From contig NZ_RBEE01000022.1 of the NCBI RefSeq assembly GCF_003725795.1, positions 1 through 32,168 of the forward strand: a stretch of 32,168 nt of DNA. The letters run 5' to 3'. Made by a program: the position numbers and the translations under genes. Within the stretch, counting starts at the first letter, position 1. Each line of letters starts with the position of its first letter. Shown here one piece after another: positions 1-8,264 of this stretch. The DNA comes from Pedobacter jejuensis (GTDB lineage: Bacteria; Bacteroidota; Bacteroidia; Sphingobacteriales; Sphingobacteriaceae). The notes under the pieces were generated by a model that was given only the letters and a program-made list of their open reading frames with translations, was not told the origin of the DNA and made no database searches.

Positions 1-44
1 TGAATTAAAAGGAGAAAGTCTAAGAAAAAAAAGGTAAAATTGTC

Positions 45-627
45 ATGCCGTCAGCTATGACAGGCCAAATCCCCGAGGGGGTCAGTATGGTGCATTACTG
101 GGGTCAATATTGCCAGAATATCCAAAAGTCACTTTAATAAACTTAACATTCAGGAAAAGCTTATTATTTTCCATGAAATCGGACATTTTCTAAATGGAGA
201 TCTTTTTAACGGAAAAGAAGTACAAGCAGTAAAAAAAGGATTTGCCAATATTAGCCACCAAAGGGAATTCCATGCCGATCTGGTTGGATTCGGTCTGCTA
301 CTGATGCTTGAAAAGAAGAACGGAACGCTAATACTGGAGCGCAGGTTGGATATCTTGTTGGCAATAATTGCTTTGTTTGATGTGATGTATGGCCTACAGG
401 GTGTAGAAACAGACAGTTATCCAAATCCCCTGGACCGTTTGATGTTTTTAATCGAAAATTTTTATGGAGCACAATATGCCGAAATCGTGCACAAAACCTA
501 TTCTGATGGAAATGAATTCATGAAACTAATGCCTGATGTCTGTCCTCCTATTGATTCCGTAGAAAATACTGTTGAAGATTATGTAAACCAGGCTTTGGTG
601 AAAGCCTTTAATAAAAATTCATGGTAG
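45..627 (+). pseudogene. Zinc metallopeptidase remnant (ImmA/IrrE- or M48-like), frameshifted
   Basis: The reading frame ending at 627 contains HEIGHF at about 169-186 and, about 25 residues later, EFHADLVGF. This HExxH plus downstream acidic/His pattern is typical of small zinc peptidases of the ImmA/IrrE or M48 type. That frame has no ATG before position 304 and is closed by a stop at 58-60. A second frame starting with the ATG at 45 encodes IPEGVSMVHYWGQ, which resembles the LPEGVSG-type segment that precedes HExxH in ImmA-like proteins, and it runs out at about 137. The two halves join if there is one frameshift at about 105-137. What remains corresponds to the C-terminal catalytic part only; the N-terminal region is missing or lies outside the window. 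I read it as a pseudogene. A sequencing indel could also explain the break but not the missing N-terminus. The exact family is inferred from motifs only. Confidence 0.5.
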
Positions 628-756
628 TACGCATTAAGTCCATGAAATGTTAACCTATCTTATGTCTATTTATCTGATATCAAAGAAAAAGGGGCTTCTT
701 ATTGCCTCAACCCCGTTTCGTTTCCGTAAGTAGACATTTTCGTTTTCCTCATGAAC

Positions 757-1086
757 TCATTGACCATTGATCAGTTTAAATGACATATTCGCCGTATCTG
801 CTTCCTTTTCGCCTGTGAGAAAAAGTGTCAGGCTATCGGCAGATACTGTCCAGATACCTCGAAAATCCAGATCTTCAAAAAAATCCTATCCTTTGATGGG
901 AACCGATGCCGAGCTTACATACATATCAGGCCGGAGTTTGAAAATTTCAACATTGGATTGGCAGACCGGATCTCCTTTTACATATACACCAGCGTGTATC
1001 ATGATAAATGGATTAGGATACAATGTTGTCAGTTTTAAGGTATGAATACACAATATTAATTAAAAGCCCACTGACAGCAAAACCAT
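757..1086 (-). pseudogene. Relic of a small secreted or lipoprotein-like gene with two in-frame stops
   Basis: One minus-strand frame runs from an ATG at 1086 to a stop at 757-759 and is interrupted only by TAA at 1060-1062 and TAG at 886-888. It starts with a short hydrophobic stretch (MVLLSVGF, then after the stop LILC) resembling a damaged signal peptide. It ends with GIWTVSADSLTLFLTGEK followed by MSFKLINGQ, a beta-strand-rich pattern reminiscent of lipocalin-like lipoproteins of Bacteroidota. No frameshift is needed, so decay is by nonsense changes. The plus-strand frame over the same interval lacks recognisable protein character. This is a low-certainty reading that rests on amino-acid texture, not on a recognised domain. 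Confidence 0.3.
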
Positions 1087-1170
1087 TGGTAAACTCTTAC
1101 ATTTAGTATTTGCAGATTTTTCGTTCGGCAGAAGAAGAATGCACTTCTAATTAGAAAAAACAGAACTCAG

Positions 1171-2076
1171 TTAAGGGAGACGTTTTTTTATTTTGTAATA
1201 GGTGTTTATCGTATTCAAAAGTGTATAAAAAATCCATTCCAGTTGTTCCGGGTGCTGTAAAGTTTTAGTCGTATCTTTATTATGTCTGATGTCAAAAGTG
1301 TTTACTATCTGAAAAAAAGTAGATACATCTTTTGCCGAAAAGTAGGTTTCAAGGTCATCACGCAAAGGTTCCAAAATATGGCTCAGTGTTTCACAAGCTG
1401 AGCGCATCTTATCCATGCTCTCAGGCTTGTCAAAAAATAATGTTCTTGCATGATTGATTTTTTCATCGATTGCAAGATTTCCTGTTGAGATTTCTTGAGA
1501 TACCAATCCGAAAAGAGGCATTTTTGGTAAACCTTTCCTTGCCTGATCTTTTCCTAAACTGGTTAATTTAACTCTTTGATATAGTACCGATCCGCCCGCA
1601 AGTTTTGTTACATGACCAATATTAATAAACTGTTCATCATTTAGAAAGTCTAATATTCTATTGAACTCATCCGGAGTAGCGTAAGCAATCATACATTCTA
1701 CACCTGATCTGAGCTCAAATTCTTTATTTTCCTTGCCACCAGTAGAATGAAGGTGGCGCAAAAAGTGAAAGGCCTTTTCTTCAAATACTTCTGGAACATT
1801 TAGGCTTTTATAGCCATCTTTAACAAATTCAGAAGTAAAGACAATTGGTTCAAGCCCGTTCAAAGTGCGGTTTTTACTGATCCCTGAAAGAATATCTCTA
1901 GGGTACAATGAACTATTATTCAGCATCTGTACATATAGAGATAACTCCACCTTAACGTGGCCAACATAAGGTGTTTCGTATTCAATTATACTGCCCGTAA
2001 TAGGTTTAGCTTCATTACCCTTAAAAATATGGCCTGTTATACAGCACCTGTCGATTGTTAACTCAGAAAAATTCAT
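1171..2076 (-). CDS. Uncharacterised protein, 301 aa, with HEPN/AbiJ-like C-terminus (tentative)
   Basis: I do not recognise a named family. The protein has a mixed N-terminal half of about 200 residues and a helical C-terminal quarter. The C-terminal part contains FDIRHNKDTTKTLQHPEQ followed by a long helix (WIFYTLLNTINTYYKIKK). An Arg-His-Asn turn before a helix is seen at the end of several abortive-infection proteins and HEPN-like helical domains, so an antiviral role is possible but unproven. The start is clear: its ATG shares one base with the TAA of the upstream frameshifted HEPN gene (TAATG), which implies translational coupling and a shared operon. With the Apea-like gene further upstream it forms a three-gene minus-strand cluster. 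The reading frame is intact although its upstream partner is broken. Confidence 0.75.
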   Translation of the reverse strand: MNFSELTIDRCCITGHIFKGNEAKPITGSIIEYETPYVGHVKVELSLYVQMLNNSSLYPRDILSGISKNRTLNGLEPIVFTSEFVKDGYKSLNVPEVFEEKAFHFLRHLHSTGGKENKEFELRSGVECMIAYATPDEFNRILDFLNDEQFINIGHVTKLAGGSVLYQRVKLTSLGKDQARKGLPKMPLFGLVSQEISTGNLAIDEKINHARTLFFDKPESMDKMRSACETLSHILEPLRDDLETYFSAKDVSTFFQIVNTFDIRHNKDTTKTLQHPEQLEWIFYTLLNTINTYYKIKKRLP

Positions 2077-2604
2077 TAATTGATTGGTTGGGAAAATAAA
2101 TTAGCAATGTTTGGTTCTAAATTTAACCACTCATCAAGAATTATCATAGCGGAATCGAGCAATTTTTTGTCCCTGGAAGTATTAGCCTGAAAATTATCGT
2201 TAAATTTTGAACCATGAAAAAGATTGTTTTTGATGTCACGGATATGAAGATCTATTTTTTTAAATCAGTAATATTATCAACAAATATCCTGTCTACCCAT
2301 ATGATCGCTCCATTATCAAGAGATTGCTTATTTGGTTGATGCTGCAAAATATAATCAACAGCATCTTGTAATTTCTGTTTTTTTGCAGGATCGAAATTAT
2401 CTTGTATTGCATTCGTAAACAAATCCCCGTTAGGATCTACATAATTTCCCGCTGGGCGAGCATAAACTATAGTGCGTAGTTGTGATAAGAAAGCCCACTA
2501 TATTCGTATTCAATTTTGGGCCCGAACATTTCTTCTGCCTTTGCAAGATAGTCGAACTGTAAGGTTTGATAATCTTGTATGTTTTGTCCCTGAATTGTTT
2601 CCAT
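2076..2604 (-). pseudogene. HEPN-domain protein, disrupted by two frameshifts
   Basis: Three consecutive minus-strand frames make one protein of about 175 residues. The first starts at the ATG at 2604 (METIQGQNIQDYQ) and hits a stop at 2467-2469. The second carries QLRTIVYARPAGNYVDPNG and ends just after a run of seven T (2255-2261, A7 on the coding strand). The third carries HIRDIKNNLFHGSKF and ends with the TAA at 2076-2078. RDIKNNLFHG matches the RNNLFHG-type HEPN ribonuclease motif, with Lys where Arg usually sits directly before NN and another Arg three residues upstream. The gene lies 43 bp downstream of the Apea-like gene and overlaps the next start by one base. Two breaks argue for a pseudogene. 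The A7 break alone could be slippage or a sequencing error, but the first break (about 2470-2505) is not in a homopolymer. Confidence 0.7.
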
Positions 2605-2647
2605 AAATTTAAATTAGAAAATATTTACCTAACAAAGGTTAATTGAG

Positions 2648-4054
2648 CTACAAACTTCCTGTCAATAACAACTTGTCGATTACTGTTGCCTCAAGATATT
2701 TTGGCTCATGGATTACGGTGCTCAATATTTCGCGCAGATATTCATTGGCCAGGTTTACGATTGGCACCGTTGTGTTATCTGCAGTCTTGATTTCCTTAAT
2801 TTGCTTGGTTTTGTAATTCCCATGTACAATACCCGAACGGTAAGCATAGATTTTTTTAACATTTGCAAATACAGCTAAGGGTTCGTATTTTTCTGGAAGG
2901 TGTTTAGAAAGCAACGTTGAAATTCTCAATGCCAGCTTATGTGTAATTTCATTTTTTTCGCTGTCACTAAGTAACATCTCCAGTGCAATGATCAAATCAA
3001 CAATAATATCTTCCTCCTCTGCCCTGAGCGTTGACTTATAAAATCTTTTCAGTGCAAAATTGATCTGGTTTTTTTCTGATTTATAAACTCCGGTGAAAAT
3101 GCTCTTTACCTCCTCAAGTTGATCATCACTAACTTTTTGGAATTCTTCCTTGTTCCATAGGTAATCATCAAAGAAGCCTGGATAATTTCTAACCGAAGTA
3201 CCCAGTAAGCTTGTAATGTCACTTACATAATTCCCTACCCAGTTAATGGGATGGATTAGTATTTGGGCATAGCCAGAAGTAATGTCAGTTGCAATTTTTA
3301 ACGTGGTAAAAAACTGTTCGATAAGCATGTGCGGATATATTTTTGCATCGCCAAACGGATCTTGAAAGTAATTTAAAGGCTTCTTATAATAGTAATTTTC
3401 AAGCACAAGCTCATGGGTCGCTGACATCATCACCGATTCTAGGATTGCTGGGGAATAAGATTTGATTTTGTACCTGCCCCTTTGAACCTCATCGCTTATG
3501 CGTCTGATTTTAATACCTGGAACCAATTGGTAAAAATCCGTTTCAAACTTCACAAAAAGTATGGGAACTGATATATCAAAACCAAGATTCTCGGCATAAA
3601 TGTAGTTTTCAAAGGGAATATAGATGTCTACAAATTTTGACAGGTCGAAAACATCCCCATGAAGATAATAATAACGTTCAACAAAATTTTCGATGATATC
3701 CGCGCATGCAAACGCAAACCATTTGTCATCGTCCTTCTTCTTATTTGGGGTACTGTAATAGGCAATAATTTCTGGCATAGCCATTAACATTTCCAACATC
3801 ACTAGGTATCCTTCAGAAGCTTCAAGATTCACTTTTGGCGGTGTATTACCATAGGACGGCCTAAATAAGTTTGAAATATCTACTCTAGATGGGTAGTTGC
3901 TTATGCCGGGGAAACCGTTTGACTGATATTTCAGCACTGGGTATTCGTTTAGCGTAGTAGGAAAATAGCTGTCTTTGATTGCTGGATTAATAAGCGGCAA
4001 CACCTTTGGTAAAAAGTCAATAAGTTGTGTAAACAAAGAGTCGTTACGATACAT
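2648..4054 (-). CDS. Apea-like HEPN domain protein
   Basis: This 468-residue protein ends in an alpha-helical HEPN domain (about residues 345-455). The segment IALEMLLSDSEKNEITHKLA and, some 40 residues later, AYRSGIVHGNY are characteristic of the Apea-like HEPN group. The RSGIVH signature (Arg406, His411) fits the RxxxxH ribonuclease motif that defines catalytic HEPN domains. The long N-terminal region (1-340) resembles the large uncharacterised sensor half of these proteins and has no recognisable motif. HEPN proteins of this kind are known or suspected RNases of antiphage and toxin systems; the trigger here is unknown. I start at the ATG at 4054, although an in-frame TTG lies two codons upstream. 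A TATATTTG element sits just upstream (4058-4065). It is the first gene of the minus-strand HEPN cluster. Confidence 0.85.
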   Translation of the reverse strand: MYRNDSLFTQLIDFLPKVLPLINPAIKDSYFPTTLNEYPVLKYQSNGFPGISNYPSRVDISNLFRPSYGNTPPKVNLEASEGYLVMLEMLMAMPEIIAYYSTPNKKKDDDKWFAFACADIIENFVERYYYLHGDVFDLSKFVDIYIPFENYIYAENLGFDISVPILFVKFETDFYQLVPGIKIRRISDEVQRGRYKIKSYSPAILESVMMSATHELVLENYYYKKPLNYFQDPFGDAKIYPHMLIEQFFTTLKIATDITSGYAQILIHPINWVGNYVSDITSLLGTSVRNYPGFFDDYLWNKEEFQKVSDDQLEEVKSIFTGVYKSEKNQINFALKRFYKSTLRAEEEDIIVDLIIALEMLLSDSEKNEITHKLALRISTLLSKHLPEKYEPLAVFANVKKIYAYRSGIVHGNYKTKQIKEIKTADNTTVPIVNLANEYLREILSTVIHEPKYLEATVIDKLLLTGSL

Positions 4055-4463
4055 GAACAAATATAGGCTCTTGCACTTATATTAACTAGGTCACTTTCAC
4101 TAATGGAGTAGAATAAATAAATAATAAGTTTCTTTATGTATTATTAAACTCATTTCATAAATTTGGAAGGATAACATTTGAGCCAAAAAACGGTCGTTTT
4201 GACAGTTGGTGAGTCGGAATTGTGTTTTTCAAGTATTTGATAGTCAGAAAGTTATTTAGATAAAACTTGTTCTGGTTTCGTCGGGACCACTTTTACGTGT
4301 TTTAAAGCGATTTTGGTTTTTATAAAAAATTTTGACTCATAATGGTTCATTCTGAATGACTGGTTTTAGTGAGTCAAAAACTGACTATTTTTTCCAATTC
4401 CTATGCCGGGTAGCAGGGTGCAAAACCCCCATCCGCCCTTTGGGCAACTTCCCATCCCTAACT

Positions 4464-4798
4464 CGTCATTGTGAGGTTGGTTCTTCACCAACCGTGACAA
4501 TCTGTTTAATTACAGTTCTTCGTTCTGGGTTGGTTCGACTCGCCGCCGCCGAGGGGCTCCTTCTTTTTCATCCCTAAGTCGTCATTGTGAGGTTGGTTCT
4601 TCACCAACCGTGACAATCTGTTTAGTGACAGTTCTTCACTCTGGGGTTGGTTCGGCTCTTCGCCGCCGAGGGGGGTCTTTCTTTTTCATCCCTAAGTCGT
4701 CATTGTGAGGTTGGTTCTTCACCAACCGTGACAATCTTTTTAGTTACAGTCCTCCATTCTGGCTTGGTTCGGCTCACCGCCGCCGAGGGGCTCTTACC
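4464..4798. repeat. Three tandem units (~116 bp) of a hairpin-bearing intergenic repeat
   Basis: Units begin at 4464, 4580 and 4698 with CGTCATTGTGAG, continue into GGTTGGTTCTTCACCAACC and end the hairpin with GTGACAATCT. Each is followed by about 80 bp of related sequence (GTTACAGT, TTGGTTCG, CGCCGCCGAGGGG, then TTTTTCATCCC in the first two). The GGTTGGT/ACCAACC arms form a strong stem. Spacings are 116 and 118 bp. This is a tandem array of a dispersed intergenic repeat, not a gene; related units recur at 5042, 5158, 5529, 5644 and 5759, and the outer sequence recurs at 26718. Short frames that can be drawn here simply restate the repeat. Confidence 0.9.
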
Positions 4799-4970
4799 TT
4801 TTTCTTGATAAAAAGGTAACCAAAACTCAAGGCTTGGATCTGATGTCGGCTATCCTCGTCGAAACTTCTATTGCGGCAACGCAAGCACCCGATGAAGAAT
4901 CGGGCAGGACGCGCTGCCTTGTACAGTAGTATTTTAACGTTAGTGCAAAAGTTTCAACGGGCTATCCTTT
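4794..4970. repeat. Second intergenic hairpin element, copy 1
   Basis: This opens with a perfect 10-bp inverted repeat TTACCTTTTT / AAAAAGGTAA around the loop CTTGAT (4794-4819). It continues with CAAGGCTTGGA and TGATGTCGG, then a second hairpin CCCGAT-GAAGA-ATCGGG (4888-4904) and GCTGCCTTGT, and ends near AAAGTTTCAACG. The same order of blocks recurs at 5266-5440 with different stem bases, so it is one repeat family. No gene is apparent. Confidence 0.8.
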
Positions 4971-5041
4971 CATCATCCCCTATACCGGGTAGCATGGTGC
5001 AAAACCCAAATCAACCTTTGGGTACGTTCCCATTCCTAAGT

Positions 5042-5190
5042 CGTCATTGCGAGGTTGGTTCTTCACCAACCGTGGCAATCTGTTTCGTTACAGTCCTTCG
5101 TTCTGGCTTGGTTCGGCTCGCCGCCACCGAGGGGCTCCTTCTTTTTCATCCCAAAGTCGTCATTCTCCCGTAGGCGGGAATCTTAATGCA
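5042..5190. repeat. Intergenic hairpin repeat: one full and one shortened unit
   Basis: A full unit at 5042 (CGTCATTGCGAG, GGTTGGT/ACCAACC stem, GTGGCAATCT) is followed 116 bp later, at 5158, by a shortened unit. In the short unit the stem is TCCCG/CGGGA with loop TAGG, still between CGTCATT and AATCTT. The flanks are kept while the stem is replaced. This continues the array at 4464-4798 after the interposed element at 4794-4970. Confidence 0.85.
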
Positions 5191-5265
5191 GAGGTTTTAA
5201 TGTTTTCTCCTTTCATCTCATCCTCGTTCAACTTGTTTTTTTGCCTCATTGGCGGCGGCCTAGTC

Positions 5266-5440
5266 CTTTTCTCTTGAAAGAAAAGTACCAAAAGTTCAAG
5301 GCTTGGAACTGATGTCGGATAAATTCGTTAAAGCTTTATTGGCGGCATCACAAGTCCCGACGAAAGGTCGGGAAGAACGCGATGCCTTGTGCTGTGGTTT
5401 ATGAAAGTTTCTGCAAAAGCTTTAACGTTTTCTCCTTCCA
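5266..5440. repeat. Second intergenic hairpin element, copy 2
   Basis: This copy matches the element at 4794-4970 block by block. The first stem is CTTTTCT/AGAAAAG around CTTGAA (5266-5285). After CAAGGCTTGGA and TGATGTCGG comes the second hairpin TCCCGAC-GAAAG-GTCGGGA (5355-5373), then GATGCCTTGT. Stem bases differ from copy 1 but pairing is kept, while the CTTGA loop and the linker blocks are conserved. Confidence 0.8.
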
Positions 5441-5484
5441 CCAGTCCCTATGCCGGATAGCAGGGTGCAGAAATCGTCGCTACT

Positions 5485-5935
5485 ATCTGTCATGCTGAGC
5501 TTGTCGAAGCACCTTCCCATCCCAAAGTCGTCATTGCGAGGTTGGTTCTTCACCAACCTTGGCAATCTATTTAATTACAGTCCTTCGCTCGGGCTTGGTT
5601 CGGCTCGCCGCCGCTGAGGGGTCCTTCTTTTTCATCCCAAAGTCGTCATTGCGAAGCCTGTTTTTCACAGGCTGTGGCAATCTGTTTAATTACAGTCCTT
5701 CGTTCTGGCTTGCTTCGGCTCGCTGCCGCCGGGAGGTCCTTCTTTTTCATCCCAAACTCGTCATTCTCGCGTAGGCGGGAATCTTAATGGAAAAGCCTTA
5801 ACGTTTTTTATCCCCTTAATTAGGAAGGGTCGCATGGTGCAGAAACTCAGGTAGACAAATTCCCCTCTTTCAGAGGGTCTGCTCCGATTTTCGTCGGAGG
5901 GTACCCGCAGGGCGGGGTGTTTTATTTCCCTAAGC
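5485..5935. repeat. Mosaic of intergenic repeats (hairpin units plus other dispersed elements)
   Basis: It contains TGTCATGCTGAGCTTGTCGA near 5490, a dispersed Bacteroidota-type intergenic repeat. Units of the 116-bp family start at 5529, 5644 and 5759. In the unit at 5644 the stem is AAGCCTGT/ACAGGCT instead of GGTTGGT/ACCAACC. At about 5859-5930 there is another common element: CCCCTCTTTCAGAGGG, then CTCCGA-TTTTCG-TCGGAG and CCCGCAGGGCGGGGTG. There is no credible coding sequence on either strand. Confidence 0.8.
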
Positions 5936-6042
5936 CATCACTGTTTTGGACAATACCGTGTGTTTGTAAATCGTATGTGAAAGAACGAATCTTGATGTTT
6001 TTTTGTTGACATTAAACAACCTTTCGAAAAAATTAAGACATA

Positions 6043-6172
6043 AACCAGCCCTTAACATGTTTTTTACATGCTTTTACGGTAAACCGTAACAGTAATTAGA
6101 AAAAAGATACTTACCTTGTAATTGCGATAACATAGTAATGCACTTTTTGCCTAATTAGCATAAGGGCTGGTT
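6043..6172. repeat. 130-bp element bounded by perfect 12-bp inverted repeats
   Basis: AACCAGCCCTTA at 6043-6054 is exactly complementary to TAAGGGCTGGTT at 6161-6172. Inside is a perfect hairpin TTACGGT-AA-ACCGTAA (6074-6089). The size and terminal inverted repeats suggest a MITE-like element or a large stem-loop. I see no convincing target-site duplication and no reading frame. No gene is present between 5935 and 6250. Confidence 0.55.
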
Positions 6173-6439
6173 ACCAAGTTTAAATTAACCCCTCAAAGAA
6201 TCTGAAGTAAGCGCTCACTCACATCAAGCCTTTGTTTCTTTTGGGCTATTTTTTTACCTGGAATTTCTTGCAAGCATTAGGATGGAGAACAAATTAAGTT
6301 CTTTAACAAATTTTGGATGGAATGATTTTGTGCCACTTCTTTTACGAAGCAGTACGGTTTGATGGCGTTTAATTTCTTCGTTTTCATAAACGGTTGTTTT
6401 ATGTAAAACGATGCAAACTCAACAAAAGCAGATGGGAAA

Positions 6440-6640
6440 CCAGATTGGTCAGAAACCAATAAGGCGAACTTCAAAGCTTTTGAAACTGGTACCGTCAAGA
6501 ACCTACTCAGAAAAATCTGAGTCTCGCAAAAGACTGACATGAAATTCGCCCTATTGAATAGTATATCAAAGATATAAAGATTCAATAGAAATGGCGAACT
6601 CACGATCGGCTCATGTGAAAGTTGACGGTTTTCACTCATG
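6440..6640. other. Dense nest of hairpins; candidate structured RNA or mobile-element relic
   Basis: Successive perfect stems are ATTGGT/ACCAAT (6444-6460), TTCAAA/TTTGAA (6470-6484) and ACTCAGA-AAAA-TCTGAGT (6505-6522). A nested four-helix structure spans 6537-6616: ACATGA/TCATGT, TTCGCC/GGCGAA, CTATTGAAT/ATTCAATAG and ATATC/GATAT. A further weaker stem, GTGAAA/TTTCAC, follows near 6615-6634. A minus-strand open frame of 123 codons covers 6277-6648, but it is rich in Phe, Leu and Ser and shows no domain, so I do not call it a gene. A non-coding structured element is the simpler reading; which strand would be transcribed is unknown. Confidence 0.4.
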
Positions 6641-6761
6641 AGAGACATCGTTAAAGTCAGGTTCCCCCAACTCTATTTGTCGCTATAAATAACTGATAAC
6701 AAATATAAATAATTGATTTATAAAATCGAAATAATGACTATAAAAATCAATTTTATTTAAT

Positions 6762-7001
6762 ATGGCTGATTTAAATAGAATAAAAGTCGCATTAGCTGAA
6801 AAGAAAATATCCAATAAATTATTGGCTGAACATCTTGGTAGAAGGGTAGAGACTATTTCAAGATGGTGTACCAATAAACAGCAACCTTCCTTGGAAGAAC
6901 TTAATTCAATCGCTGAATTTCTTAAGGTTGATATTAGAAACCTTCTATATCCGAGTGATTGGAGTGAGAGCAATGTTGAGGAGTTTGTAGCTAAAAAATA
7001 G
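6762..7001 (+). CDS. Small Xre/Cro-type helix-turn-helix regulator
   Basis: The 79-residue protein is almost entirely one HTH_3 (Xre) domain. NKLLAEHLGRRVETISRWCT at about residues 18-37 is the helix-turn-helix, followed by the usual QQPSLEELNSIAEFLKVDI helices. It would bind DNA as a dimer. It lies about 140 bp upstream of the DUF262-HEPN pair on the same strand, the usual position for the regulator of a toxin- or defence-type operon. That role is inferred from position. The leader is very AT-rich and shows no Shine-Dalgarno sequence, as is common in this phylum. Confidence 0.85.
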   Translation: MADLNRIKVALAEKKISNKLLAEHLGRRVETISRWCTNKQQPSLEELNSIAEFLKVDIRNLLYPSDWSESNVEEFVAKK

Positions 7002-7139
7002 GGTATTAATGAGTGTGAAGTATTTGAGGAAGAGCTTGATTATACATTTATCAGGTGATTAAAGCCACTAAATTATAATAGAGAGTATATCCTTTGAAAC
7101 AAAAAACAATTTGAATAGCATATTTATACATAAGTGATT

Positions 7140-8264
7140 ATGATAGAAGAAATTTCAACAATTGAGAATCTAACAGAAGAAATCAATGATGATTATGTTA
7201 ATGATGATCTATATAATATTAACTCATGGGGAGCTGACTATTCTTTTCGTGAATTGATAGCAATGTATGATGATGGTGATTTAGAAAAACCAGAATTGCA
7301 AAGAAAATATGTATGGGGTAAACCTGAGGCCAGCAGGTTTATTGATTCAGTCTTACTAGGCTTACCGATTCCCAGTATATTTCTAGCAAAAACAGGTGAA
7401 AATAAAATGCTTATTATCGATGGATACCAACGGTTAATGACTGTCTATGACTTTATGCGAGGTATATGGTCAGGAGACGATAAGCCATTCAAGTTATCCA
7501 ATATCCCTGAAAAAATAAATTCAAGATGGCGTAATAAGTCTTTCGATGAATTATCGGATACTGAACAACGAAAAATAAAAACGACCACAATCCATGCTAT
7601 CATTTTTGAACAAAAATCACCTGTCGATGATGACACAAGTCTTTTTCAAATTTTTGAAAGAATCAATACAGGTGGTAGATCTTTAATGCCACAAGAAATA
7701 AGGAATTGTGTTTACCAAGGTAAAATTAATTCATTATTATTTGAACTTAACAAAAACATTGATTGGAGGCACTTATTTGGTAATGAATTAGAAGATCCTA
7801 GGATGAGGGATTTAGAATTTATTCTGAGATTTTTGGCTCTCAATACCAACTTCATAAGAAGTTATCCAAAGTCCAATATCTCATTGAAAAAGTATCTAAA
7901 TGAATTTATGGGTAATAAAATAAATAATACTGAAGAATTTATACAAAGTTTTAGAAATGATTTTAACACAACTATTTCAGTTGTTAAAAATTTGTTTGGA
8001 GAAAATGCTTTTTATAATATTCAATCTACAGATCTTAATACAGTTAGAAAAAGATTTTACCCGACAATCTTTGATGCAGTTATGATAGCTACATCAATTG
8101 CACTCAAAGATGGTTTGGATATTTCTGTAGGTAATGAGACAAGAAGGTTAGAGCTACTGAAAGACCCAAATTTTAGAAAATTCATTTCTGAGGGTACTAT
8201 GCAAACAGACCATATCAATGGAAGGGTCAATTTGGCATTGAGTTATTTGTACGATATAAAATGA
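7140..8264 (+). CDS. DUF262 domain protein (GmrSD/ParB-like nuclease-type N-domain)
   Basis: Residues about 35-200 match DUF262. PELQRKYVWG (51-60) is followed by SRFIDSVLLGLPIPSIFL, then the DGYQR motif (94-98) of the ParB/Srx-like nucleotide-binding fold, and FERINTGGRSLMPQEIRN (from 172). In GmrSD-type restriction enzymes this domain hydrolyses nucleotides and works with a DUF1524 HNH nuclease. No DUF1524 His-Asn-His motif is seen here, although the end (MQTDHINGRVNL) contains an isolated DHIN. The stop overlaps the start of the HEPN gene by 4 bp (ATGA), so the two are co-translated and probably act together. I chose the ATG at 7140; a GTG two codons upstream (7134) is also possible. The gene is visibly AT-richer than the chromosomal genes later in the window. 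Confidence 0.9.
   Translation: MIEEISTIENLTEEINDDYVNDDLYNINSWGADYSFRELIAMYDDGDLEKPELQRKYVWGKPEASRFIDSVLLGLPIPSIFLAKTGENKMLIIDGYQRLMTVYDFMRGIWSGDDKPFKLSNIPEKINSRWRNKSFDELSDTEQRKIKTTTIHAIIFEQKSPVDDDTSLFQIFERINTGGRSLMPQEIRNCVYQGKINSLLFELNKNIDWRHLFGNELEDPRMRDLEFILRFLALNTNFIRSYPKSNISLKKYLNEFMGNKINNTEEFIQSFRNDFNTTISVVKNLFGENAFYNIQSTDLNTVRKRFYPTIFDAVMIATSIALKDGLDISVGNETRRLELLKDPNFRKFISEGTMQTDHINGRVNLALSYLYDIK

Noticed and set aside
767..1045. Plus-strand 92-codon frame
   Set aside because: The opposite strand has better protein character (a relic with two stops); the plus frame looks like its antisense shadow.
2255..2261. Programmed frameshift at A7 in the HEPN gene
   Set aside because: A second break in the same gene (about 2470-2505) is not at a slippery site, so simple decay explains both better.
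4356..5774. Several short plus-strand open frames
   Set aside because: They translate the intergenic repeats; their peptides repeat one another and have no domain or plausible start.
4464..5790. CRISPR array
   Set aside because: Units are about 116 bp and the whole unit is conserved, not only a 25-40 bp repeat with variable spacers; no cas genes are present.
6440..6640. Retron, tmRNA or RNase P RNA
   Set aside because: No reverse transcriptase gene nearby, and none of the conserved tmRNA or RNase P sequence blocks are visible.
6277..6648. 123-codon minus-strand open frame
   Set aside because: No domain, odd composition and many perfect stems across it. A structured non-coding element seems more likely, though the frame cannot be excluded.
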